Of a DNA stretch of 8,183 bases, positions 1 through 7,100 are shown one piece after another (the stretch's first letter is position 1; the number at the start of each line of letters is the position of its first letter). The notes beneath the pieces are model-generated. The model had not been told where the DNA came from. It saw only the letters and a list, made by a program, of their open reading frames with translations, and ran no database searches. Source of the stretch: Prevotella sp. (GTDB taxonomy: Bacteria; Bacteroidota; Bacteroidia; Bacteroidales; Bacteroidaceae); assembly GCA_021204565.1 (NCBI GenBank), contig JAJPZE010000079.1, positions 1 through 8,183 on the forward strand. The letters are read 5' to 3'. A program made the position numbers and the translations under genes.

Positions 1-53
1 AGAGCATCTGACTGTTAATCAGGGGGTCCTAGGTTCAAGCCCTAGAGGGAGCG
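1..53 (+). tRNA. tRNA-Asn(GTT), 5' end cut off by the window
   Basis: The visible part runs from the 3' strand of the D stem (GAGC, 2-5) to the discriminator base. The anticodon stem pairs TCTGA (7-11) with TCAGG (19-23) around the loop CTGTTAA, which puts the GTT anticodon at 14-16 and gives asparagine identity. The variable loop is five bases (24-28). The T arm pairs CTAGG (29-33) with CCTAG (41-45) around TTCAAGC. The acceptor 3' strand is AGGGAGC (46-52) with discriminator G53. No CCA is encoded, so the tail would be added after transcription. The acceptor 5' strand, and the part of the D arm before position 1, lie outside the window. Confidence 0.95.
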
Positions 54-56
54 CAG

Positions 57-89
57 AGGAGGTCCGGCGGCGGGTCTCCTGATTTTTTT
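57..89 (+). terminator. Intrinsic terminator after the tRNA gene
   Basis: Positions 57-66 pair with 71-80 in a 10-bp stem. The outer arms are AGGAG and CTCCT, followed inward by two G-T wobbles and then CCG/CGG, closing on a GCGG loop. Seven T residues (83-89) follow one GA step after the stem. This is a standard Rho-independent layout four bases after the mature tRNA end. It should separate tRNA transcription from the downstream lipoprotein gene. Confidence 0.8.
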
Positions 90-151
90 ATCTAACTGAC
101 GGGTCTTTATCCGACACATTATCTATCGAATAACATTAACTCATCTTCTTT

Positions 152-844
152 ATGAAACGGATTTACATCATTGCATTGCTTACGTGTATGCTCTCCGCCA
201 CTTCGTGCGTCAAGGCTGATAACGGGCTTTCTGTTGCGCCTTTGCAGAGCGACAGCACATCTTCTTCTTCGTCGAAACTCGGCGGGATAATAAGCAACAT
301 CGCCTCTTCAGCCACATCAAAGGGGACAATAACCAACATTGTCGAAGACGTTATCGGAAAAAACAAAATGACTGCGGAGACAATTGTCGGCACTTGGAAT
401 TACAAGGAGCCGGGCGTAGCGTTCACTTCCGAGTCGCTCCTAGCAACCGCAGGCGGCGAGGTGGCGGCATCGACGTGTAAGGAAAAGTTGGCAACTTATT
501 ATTCACAGATAGGGATAACGGAGACAAATACGTCGTTTACATTCAAAGACGACGGCACTTTCTCCGCCCTTCTGCTTGGAAAAAAATGTAGCGGAAAGTA
601 TACTTTCGACGAAGATAATCAAGCCGTTACGCTCAAAGTGCTCGTGTTGAACATCACCGGATATACGAAGAAAGACTCCGACGGTATGTCCCTTTTGTTC
701 GACGAAAGCAAGATCCTCGACCTCTTGCAGGTAGTCGGCAAGCTCTCCGGGAGCAGTCTTGTCAGCTCGATAACGAGCCTTACTTCCGCTTACGACGGGT
801 TGCAAATCGGCTTCGATATGTCGAAAGCCGCAACGACCGAATAG
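152..844 (+). CDS. DUF4923-like lipocalin-type lipoprotein
   Basis: This 230-residue protein is probably an exported lipoprotein of unknown function. Residues 1-19 form a lipoprotein signal peptide: KR, then a hydrophobic stretch, then SATSC with Cys19 as the lipidation site. The -3 residue is Ala rather than the usual Leu, which is tolerated in Bacteroidetes. A Ser-rich low-complexity stretch (about 32-57) follows. The remainder carries the beta-barrel signature GTW (80-82), FKDDGTFSA (131-139) and GKYTFD (148-153), as in Bacteroidales DUF4923 proteins (family named from memory). Cys109 and Cys146 could form a disulphide. The ATG at 152 gives a complete signal peptide. I see no Shine-Dalgarno and no TAnnTTTG promoter element in 90-151, so the promoter is unresolved. 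The gene stands alone between two terminators and converges on rny. No partner gene hints at its role. Confidence 0.75.
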   Translation: MKRIYIIALLTCMLSATSCVKADNGLSVAPLQSDSTSSSSSKLGGIISNIASSATSKGTITNIVEDVIGKNKMTAETIVGTWNYKEPGVAFTSESLLATAGGEVAASTCKEKLATYYSQIGITETNTSFTFKDDGTFSALLLGKKCSGKYTFDEDNQAVTLKVLVLNITGYTKKDSDGMSLLFDESKILDLLQVVGKLSGSSLVSSITSLTSAYDGLQIGFDMSKAATTE

Positions 845-850
845 ATAATT

Positions 851-887
851 GCCGGCGCATAATAACGGAGTATCCGCCGGCTTGTTT
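851..887 (+). terminator. Terminator of the lipoprotein gene
   Basis: GCCGGCG (851-857) pairs with CGCCGGC (875-881). After one C-C mismatch the stem continues with ATA/TAT, closing a nine-base loop (862-870). The stem is followed by TTGTTT (882-887). It begins six bases after the TAG stop of the lipoprotein gene. The T tract is short and interrupted, so efficiency is uncertain. Confidence 0.65.
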
Positions 888-890
888 AGC

Positions 891-931
891 GGGAAAACAA
901 GATAGGGAGCGCATATTATGCGCTCCCTATC
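891..931 (-). terminator. Perfect 14-bp palindromic terminator after rny
   Basis: Positions 901-914 and 918-931 are exact reverse complements separated by three bases (ATT), forming a 14-bp hairpin with no mismatch. Read on the minus strand it begins 20 bases after the rny stop and is followed by TTGTTTTCCC (900-891), an imperfect U tract. On the plus strand the sequence after the stem (GTATAAGG) is not U-rich, so it fits best as the end of the rny operon. It could also act as a backstop for plus-strand transcripts. Confidence 0.7.
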
Positions 932-951
932 GTATAAGGAATTGTTAGTTT

Positions 952-2487
952 TTATTTCGCGAAAGCGACCGACCTTGTCTCGCGGATAACGGTTATCTTT
1001 ACTTGTCCGGGATAGGTCATCTCGTTCTGTATCTTCTCCGCTATTTCGCCGGAAAGGTTCTCCGTGTCCTCGTCGCTCATTTTGTCGGCTCCGACGATGA
1101 CGCGCAACTCGCGTCCCGCTTGTATGGCGTAAGTCTTCGTTACTCCGGGATACGACATCGCAATTGCTTCGAGGTCGTTAAGCCGTTTGATGTATGCCTC
1201 GACAATCTCTCGTCTTGCTCCCGGGCGCGCTCCGGATATGGCGTCGCACACTTGGACGATTGGCGCGAGCAGGGTTTGCATCTCCATCTCGTCGTGATGT
1301 GCGCCTATGGCGTTGCATATGTCAGCTTTCTCCTTATATTTCTCCGCCACTTTTGCGCCATATAATGCGTGGGGCAACTCGGTGTCCTCGTCGGGCACCT
1401 TGCCTATATCGTGGAGCAAGCCCGCTCTTTTGGCTTTCTTCGGGTTCAACCCGAGCTCGGCAGCCATAATACCGCAGAGGTTGGCTGTCTCGCGTGCGTG
1501 TTGGAGAAGGTTCTGCCCATATGACGATCTGTACTTCATCTTCCCTATGATGCGGACGAGCTCCGGGTGCAAGCCGTGTATACCGAGGTCGATTGTCGTT
1601 CGCTTGCCGGTCTCTATTATCTCGTTCTCAAGCTGTTTCTTCACTTTCGCCACCACCTCTTCGATACGTCCGGGATGTATCCTGCCGTCGGCGACGAGCT
1701 GATGTAAGGCGAGCCGGCATAGCTCCCGGCGTATGGGGTCGAATGCGGAAATGACTATCGCCTCGGGCGTATCGTCAACTACAATCTCTACCCCGCACGC
1801 CGCTTCGAGCGCACGTATGTTTCTTCCTTCGCGCCCTATAATCCGCCCTTTCACTTCGTCGTTCTCAATATGAAACACCGAAACGGAGTTCTCTATTGCC
1901 GTCTCCGTCGCCACGCGCTGTATAGTTTGGATAACTATCTTCTTGGCTTCCGAGTTGGCGTTCAGCTTTGCTTCCTCTACTATTTCGTCGACATATCCTT
2001 GCGCGTCCGCCTTTGCTTCGTCCTTTAGCGACTCCACAAGACGCGCCTTGAGTTCTTCGGCGCTCAACCCCGACAATTCCTCAAGCTTCTCCCTCTCGCG
2101 TATTTGCATCTTGTCCAATTCCTGCTGCTTTGCAGTGATTTGCTTACGCTCGTTGTCAATCACCGCCTGCTCTTTATCAAGGTCTTGCTTTCTGCGTGCA
2201 AGGTCTTCTTGCTTCTGGTTGAGGGAGAGTTCTTTTTGTTTGAGGCGGTTCTCGTTTTGGAGTATCTTCTGATTGCGTTGCCCTACTTCCTTGTCCAATT
2301 CCGCTTTCTTATTGAGGAACTTATCCTTGACTTCCAGGAGTTTCTTTTCTTTCATCACCTCGGCTTCCTTCTCCGCTTCGGCAAGCATTTTTTCGTATAT
2401 TCCCTTAATCACATAACGGAATATAACGTAACCGACCGCGCCTCCGATTATGAAAGCCACGATACCGATTATAATTATTGAATTCAT
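952..2487 (-). CDS. rny: Ribonuclease Y
   Basis: This is a membrane-anchored endoribonuclease that starts mRNA decay by cutting single-stranded, often 5'-monophosphorylated RNA. At 511 residues it has the normal family length and all domains in order. Residues 2-28 form one N-terminal membrane helix, and about 30-185 a long Lys/Glu/Gln-rich coiled coil. The KH RNA-binding domain spans about 200-265, with the GxxG loop GREG at 218-221. The metal-dependent HD phosphohydrolase domain follows, with His330, the His359-Asp360 pair in LLHDIGK, His397-His398-Asp399 and Asp415. The C-terminal RNase Y domain runs to 511. The active site looks complete. The ATG at 2487 is preceded by A/T-rich sequence without a Shine-Dalgarno. 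There are 41 bp between the zapA stop and this start, with no promoter element, so it is probably the last gene of the operon beginning at 3134. It ends at the palindromic terminator. Confidence 0.97.
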   Translation of the reverse strand: MNSIIIIGIVAFIIGGAVGYVIFRYVIKGIYEKMLAEAEKEAEVMKEKKLLEVKDKFLNKKAELDKEVGQRNQKILQNENRLKQKELSLNQKQEDLARRKQDLDKEQAVIDNERKQITAKQQELDKMQIREREKLEELSGLSAEELKARLVESLKDEAKADAQGYVDEIVEEAKLNANSEAKKIVIQTIQRVATETAIENSVSVFHIENDEVKGRIIGREGRNIRALEAACGVEIVVDDTPEAIVISAFDPIRRELCRLALHQLVADGRIHPGRIEEVVAKVKKQLENEIIETGKRTTIDLGIHGLHPELVRIIGKMKYRSSYGQNLLQHARETANLCGIMAAELGLNPKKAKRAGLLHDIGKVPDEDTELPHALYGAKVAEKYKEKADICNAIGAHHDEMEMQTLLAPIVQVCDAISGARPGARREIVEAYIKRLNDLEAIAMSYPGVTKTYAIQAGRELRVIVGADKMSDEDTENLSGEIAEKIQNEMTYPGQVKITVIRETRSVAFAK

Positions 2488-2528
2488 ATAAATCTGTGTG
2501 TATTATGTTGTGAATATTGTTTCCCGCT

Positions 2529-2828
2529 TCATTGTAACGCTTCTTCGATTTCCGTAGTGAGGCGGGAAAGAATATCATTAAGAGGAGTAGCGTCCCGGCG
2601 GGCGTACTCCTTTTCGTATCTCAATGCAATATCAATCATTGCCATATATAAGATTTCCTTTTCGGTCTTAACGTCCTTGAAGTGAGTTGCATATCTGTTC
2701 ACGATATTTGTGATGAGCTTCTCGCCTTTGCGATAATATTCTTCCTCCGTTACAGGGACATTCACCGACAAGTCGGTATCGTATAGGTGCAGAGTGATTT
2801 TTCTTTTTCTTTCGTTAGCCTCAGCCAT
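2529..2828 (-). CDS. zapA: Cell division protein ZapA
   Basis: ZapA binds FtsZ protofilaments, bundles them and stabilises the Z ring at mid-cell. The 99-residue protein has the usual family layout. A short N-terminal beta-rich domain (about 8-25, ITLHLYDTDLSVNVPV) is followed by the helix beginning EEEYYRKGEKLITNIVNRY (28-46). A long C-terminal helix (about 55-98) normally makes the tetrameric coiled coil. The motif EKEILYMAMIDIALRYEKEY (57-76) matches the conserved ZapA helix. The ATG at 2828 lies nine bases after the stop of the coiled-coil gene, so the two are almost certainly cotranscribed and perhaps translationally coupled. rny follows 41 bp downstream. The call rests on pattern and length, since ZapA proteins diverge widely in sequence. 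Confidence 0.88.
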   Translation of the reverse strand: MAEANERKRKITLHLYDTDLSVNVPVTEEEYYRKGEKLITNIVNRYATHFKDVKTEKEILYMAMIDIALRYEKEYARRDATPLNDILSRLTTEIEEALQ

Positions 2829-2837
2829 ATGGACCGG

Positions 2838-3134
2838 TTATTTTTCTTTCAAATAGGTGATGCATTTGTTGACGTCCCGTATCAGTTTGGCTATACGCGC
2901 CTTCGCCGTCTCCACGTCGCCGTCGGTTATTTCGAGCATACGCGCCAACATCAGATTGTCATACTCCCGCTGTATGCGCTCTATTTCCCCGCGTAAACGT
3001 TCAACCTCTTTCGTCAACTCCTCATATCGCTGTTGCAACTGCCCTTTCTCGCCTATCGTCTCGCGATACTGCAATATCAGCTGACGCATACGAGTGGTGA
3101 AGATATTCAGCGCCGGGTTGTTTACGTCGCCCAT
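2838..3134 (-). CDS. Small coiled-coil protein, first gene of the zapA-rny operon
   Basis: This 98-residue cytoplasmic protein has no signal peptide or membrane segment. Residues 12-66 are a heptad-like helix rich in Glu, Arg, Gln and Leu (for example LQQRYEELTKEVERLRGEIE, 33-52). A short break (EITDGDVET, 68-76) leads to a second amphipathic helix (77-97) ending in CITYLKEK. No catalytic motif is visible. Its place directly before zapA, with a nine-base gap, suggests a division-related role, perhaps a ZapB-like partner that bridges ZapA. That is inference from position and coiled-coil character, not a family match. An alternative is a structural protein unrelated to the Z ring. The ATG at 3134 is supported by a promoter element ending 20 bases upstream. 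It is translated from a short A/T-rich leader without a Shine-Dalgarno. Confidence 0.85.
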   Translation of the reverse strand: MGDVNNPALNIFTTRMRQLILQYRETIGEKGQLQQRYEELTKEVERLRGEIERIQREYDNLMLARMLEITDGDVETAKARIAKLIRDVNKCITYLKEK

Positions 3135-3154
3135 AAGAAAAGTTTATCTCCCGA

Positions 3155-3186
3155 CAAATGTAATTATATTAATTTAATTCCTTAAA
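3155..3186 (-). promoter_or_regulatory. Bacteroidales-type promoter of the zapA-rny operon
   Basis: Read on the minus strand, TACATTTG (3162 to 3155) is an exact match to the Bacteroidales -7 consensus TAnnTTTG. Twenty bases upstream lies TTTA (3186 to 3183), one base from the TTTG expected at -33. Transcription would start near 3148, leaving a leader of about 14 bases before the ATG at 3134. Confidence 0.75.
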
Positions 3187-3230
3187 CGCTACGGTTAGTA
3201 ATCAACACGTTTTAAGGTAGTTTAAGCGTT
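3180..3230 (-). repeat. Three-armed inverted repeat overlapping the -33 region
   Basis: Read on the minus strand, the arm GTTTAAGG (3187 to 3180) can pair with CTTAAAC (3226 to 3220). It can also pair with CCTTAAA (3217 to 3211), extended by CG/CG across one bulged A. Both pairings use the same third arm, so they exclude each other. The structure lies just past the stop of the 210-residue gene and overlaps the -33 element of the next operon. No T run follows, so it is not a classical terminator. It may weakly terminate the upstream transcript or be incidental in this A/T-rich gap. Confidence 0.35.
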
Positions 3231-3234
3231 ATGT

Positions 3235-3867
3235 TCATTTCCTCTCTTCCGTCTGCTTGGGCTCTTTCTTAGCCAACATCACGATTTGGAAGACGTATGC
3301 CGTTATCCACTTTTGAGAGAAGCCGAGATACTTGTTGAACTGACGTATAGCGACTGCCGTGCGCATAACTTCCGCGTCCTTAAAGTCGTTCTTGGTCATT
3401 ATGTCGCTGACCGTCTTCTCTGTCATCGTGCGTAACACGCCTTTGAAGAACGAAGGCAGACGGAGCTTGAACTTCATCAAATTGCCCAGCAACATCATCA
3501 GATCCTGCGAGAAACCTTGAAAGCGGATGAGGAACGTCTGCACGTCTTGCACCTTACGGCAATTACGGCGAATGCTCTGCTCTATCTCCTTGAAGAACAC
3601 GTCGTCCGTCTTATACAATTCTTTCATCATCTTCTTGCAGTGGCTCTTCTCGTTCGGACCTATCTTGTTGTTAAGAGTTGGGACGTGGAGAGTGGCTTTG
3701 AACATCCGCAAATCGGGGAACATCGACAAATTGTTTATCCCGATTATCGACGCGATAGAGGCTTGGAAATACACCCTGACAAGCATCATATAATCCTCCA
3801 TACCCCCTTTCTTCGCTTTCCTTTCCCGGCTCTTCACGCCGCCGAATATCTTGTTCAGTAGGTTCAT
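3235..3867 (-). CDS. Basic protein of unknown function, 210 residues
   Basis: I do not recognise a named family. The protein is rich in Lys, Arg, Met and Phe, with a strongly basic N-terminus (KSRERKAKK, 12-20) and a basic C-terminal end. It has no signal peptide and no clear membrane helix, although 26-50 and 120-131 are fairly hydrophobic. Most of it looks alpha-helical. Distinctive stretches are FLIRFQGFSQDLMMLLGNLM (112-131), RLPSFFKGVLRTMTEKTVSDIM (136-157) and GFSQKWITAYVFQIVMLAKK (182-201). Cys77 and Cys103 are its only cysteines. From memory, proteins of this kind occur in other Bacteroidales without annotation. The ATG at 3867 follows a leader of about 80 bases from a strong promoter. 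The gene is likely monocistronic, since the zapA operon has its own promoter 100 bp further on. Confidence 0.85.
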   Translation of the reverse strand: MNLLNKIFGGVKSRERKAKKGGMEDYMMLVRVYFQASIASIIGINNLSMFPDLRMFKATLHVPTLNNKIGPNEKSHCKKMMKELYKTDDVFFKEIEQSIRRNCRKVQDVQTFLIRFQGFSQDLMMLLGNLMKFKLRLPSFFKGVLRTMTEKTVSDIMTKNDFKDAEVMRTAVAIRQFNKYLGFSQKWITAYVFQIVMLAKKEPKQTEERK

Positions 3868-3952
3868 AGTTTTCTTTGTATATTATGTATATTAATTGAT
3901 TAAAATAATTCTTACGTCTTTTGCCGGACGTTGCTAACGGCAATCGCCGCTA

Positions 3953-3984
3953 CAAAGGTAATGCCGAAGAAAGGAATAAACAAA
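3953..3984 (-). promoter_or_regulatory. Consensus Bacteroidales promoter of the 210-residue gene
   Basis: On the minus strand TTTG (3984 to 3981) is followed after exactly 20 bases by TACCTTTG (3960 to 3953), a full match to the TTTG / TAnnTTTG promoter of Bacteroides relatives. Transcription would start near 3946, giving an 80-base leader before the ATG at 3867. The leader contains one small hairpin (CGGC-GATT-GCCG) and is otherwise A/T-rich close to the start codon. Confidence 0.82.
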
Positions 3985-4041
3985 CAAAACATACGTTTTC
4001 GGGTTCGCTCCCGCCGCTTCAATACCGCTTTGCAAGACATT

Positions 4042-4077
4042 AAAAAGGGGGCGCACACCGCACGGATGCACGCCCCC
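4042..4077 (-). terminator. Strong intrinsic terminator of the amylase operon
   Basis: On the minus strand GGGGGCG (4077 to 4071) pairs with CGCCCCC (4053 to 4047). The stem continues through two G-T wobbles and further pairs into a small loop. Five T residues (4046 to 4042) follow immediately. It lies 26 bases after the amylase stop codon. Confidence 0.9.
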
Positions 4078-4103
4078 GAATAATATTAACAGGCTACCAA
4101 AGA

Positions 4104-7100
4104 TTAGTTGATAACCACTTTCCGTCCGTTCTTGATGTACACGCCGCGATATGTCGGGTGGTCAATCTTAACGCCCGTCAAGGTGTACCACGTGTCGCCG
4201 CTGCCTGCCGCATTGACGGCATTGATACCCGCGGGTATATCCGTGCCGGTCTGTCCGTCGCGATTGTATACGCCGTAGTTGACAAGGCTCAGGTCGCCGG
4301 TCTGGTCGGATATGCCGCCGCCGTTACCGTCATCGAAGATAACCATCGGGTTGACGAGAGTATCCGTCGTGGTCAGCGTGTATGTCCATCTGCCTTGATC
4401 GTCCTTCTGCGTCATCACCGTGCCCGGCCAGCTGCCGACATACTCTTTATCATTGTTGCCTTTATCCCAGATGTAGATATAAACCGTGGTCCATGCCGGA
4501 GTGTAGTTATCCGAGAAGTAAACGGTATACGTATTGCTTGTGGTCGTGCTGCCGCTGCTGCTGCCGCTACTACTGTTGCCCGTGCCTTCGCCCGTAGCTA
4601 CGGTGTAACGGTATCCGCTCGCGTTATAATATCCGCCGTTGTGATAAACGAGGTCGGCGGTCTGGCTCGTGCCGTTGTCGAAGATTATTCCCGTCGAGCC
4701 GTCGTCGGGTATGGTCTCGCTCCCGGTGTACGTGTACTTCCATACATTGCCGTTGAGGAGGGTTGCGCCGTCGCCCGGCCAACTATTGGTGAACTCGTGG
4801 GTCTGTCCGTTCTCCGTATCCCAGATATATGCGTCGATTGTTCCGCTCCAGCCGTAGCTGTTCTCGAAGAATACCGCTTGTTCGCCGTCGGCGATGGTCA
4901 GCTCGGTGTTGCCCTCTTCGGTGCTGTCGCCGGTAATCTCGCCCGCGCCCTCAACGGTGTATTGATATCCGGAGTAAGTGTACATACCGCCGTTGACGTA
5001 AGTGAAGTCGCCCGTCTGCTGGTCGCCGTTGTTGAAGATACATCCGCCGCTCACTACCGCCGAGCCGCTGTATGTCCATTTCCAAATCTTGTTGCCTAAG
5101 TATTCGCACGCCTCGCCCGGCCAGCTGCCGCCGGTATAGTTCGTCCCGTTGTCGTTCCATACCCAAGCCTTGATTGTGCCGCTCCAGTTCGACTCGCTGT
5201 TGTCGAAGAAGATAGCTTGCTCGCCCTCTGCCATCGACGGGGTGATAGGCTCATCCGGCTCTTCCACTACCGTGCCGCTGCTGCCCGACGGAAGGGTCGT
5301 GCCGTCATCCACAGCCTCTTCCGTGCCGTCCCAACTGCTGTAAGACGTGCCCGTCGAGCTGGTGCCATAGATAAACGGACCGTCGTCAACGAGCTTGCTG
5401 CCGTTCATGACGTATACCCGCATATTACCCTGACCGCTGCAGGATGCGGTAACGGATGTGCCCGTCGTAGAAGCGCCCGTAACAACATCCACCCATGTTG
5501 CACTCGGCAGATTGTTGAACGTCGCGCTACCGCTGATAACAACAAGTGCGTAAGAATCGGTACTCCCGCTCGTATAACGGCGCTTGAATGCGATACCGCT
5601 GCTCGTGTTGATATCGCTGGTGCTGTATTGTCCTCTGCGGAGTGCCGGCACGCTGGCGCGTATCTTGTTAAGCTGTTGCAAGTGGCGTGCAAGAGGCTGG
5701 TTAAGCGATGTCGCCGTATTGCCCGATGCCGTATAGTTCTCGCCGAACTCATTGGCGGTGATGTCGCCGTTGATATAGCCGCCGTAGTAGGCGCGACCGG
5801 AATTGATCAGCGCCGTGTTGGCGCCGTTGTCAATCACGCAACCTTTCTTGAACTCAACCTCAGAACCATAATACAGACACGGGATGCCGCGGAACGTGAA
5901 CATCAGATCGAGGTTCTCCGCCCAAGTAGATGTACCGCCCGTGAACCGGCAGGCCTGATTGTTGTTAGGCGAGTAGTCGTGCGAGTCGACATACACTACA
6001 TTATACGACGCATCGTTGTAATAAGGGTCGCCGTAGTTCAAACCGAACGCGGCAGAAGCGCTATCGAACATCCAGTGCATCGGGAAGTCGATTACGCTGA
6101 AACCCGAATAGTTGGAATAGTCGGGCGTATGGTAGGTGTTGCCGTTGAGCAGAACATTTTGTGAATTAGGCAGACTGCTCTTGTCCGCGCCCTCGCCCTG
6201 CGATACGGCGGAGTTCATATTGGTGTAATCGCCCAAGCCGCCCTCCATTACCGTGATATTGTTCCAGCCCGTATCGTCCGTTGACGAGTTGTCTATCCAC
6301 GAATAGCTGCTCTCCCCGTTTGTTCCCTCTTTCCAAGTGTAATAGAAAGGAGACATCTTGTACAGCCCGCGGTACACCACTTCCGTGTTGCGGGCGCACA
6401 CCTCGCCGAACATAAAGAACGGACCGCCGTTGCGCGCACTCTTATATTGCTCCGCAAGAGCTTGGAACTTCGGGATGAATGCGTTGTTGAACGTTACGCG
6501 GGCAATATGACCCGACGTATCGATACGGAACCCGTCGACACCCATCTTAATGAACCTGCCGTACTGCTGTACGAGATAATCGGCAACATAGGGGTTCTCC
6601 GTGTTAAGGTCGACGCAGTCGCCCGCTATCTGTGCGAACCAACGTGTGTAGTCGTCCCAGTTGAAGTTGGCGTAGTGATGCCAATGGTTATGGTCATCGT
6701 GGTTGACGCCGTCGGTGTTCTTCATAAGAGCCAGACGCCATGTGTACTGCAAGCTCTCGTTGTTCATATAGTTGCTTGCGCCGAATGCCTCGTCAAGTTT
6801 CCCGCCCTCTATCACTTTGAGCGAGGAGTTTATCTCGCCCAAGTTCTGAGTGTAGTCCTTATAGAACATCGGGCAGAGCGTCGCTTCGCCGAAGTTGCCC
6901 GTATGGTTGAGCACAATATCGAGGATTATCTTCAGCCCTTTGTTATGCGCTGCGGTAATCACTTCTTGGAAGGCGGCGTCGCCCTTGGCGCGAATCTCAT
7001 CCTGAGTCTCGCTCCCCGTGAAGTTCTCATAATCATAATAACGCGGGTCGACGTTCGAGAAGTCCATAGCGTGGTATCCGTGATAGTCGAGACCGGAGGC

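Noticed and set aside
90..151. A promoter for the lipoprotein gene
   Set aside because: No TAnnTTTG match with a suitable -33 element is present. Several TATC or TAAC strings occur, but none fits the consensus well enough to report.
46..913. Ten-base match between the tRNA 3' end (46-55) and the palindrome (904-913), as a possible integration-site duplication
   Set aside because: An attachment site would normally extend into the T arm. The match stops after ten bases, there is no integrase, and the genes between are ordinary chromosomal ones.
1003..2481. Plus-strand open frames opposite rny
   Set aside because: Antisense shadows of a full-length, motif-complete RNase Y. The Phe/Leu/Ser-rich translations are what a Lys/Glu-rich coiled coil gives on the other strand.
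2488..2528. A small RNA (for example 6S RNA, which neighbours zapA in some bacteria) between zapA and rny
   Set aside because: Only 41 bases are available, with no stable hairpin and no promoter element.
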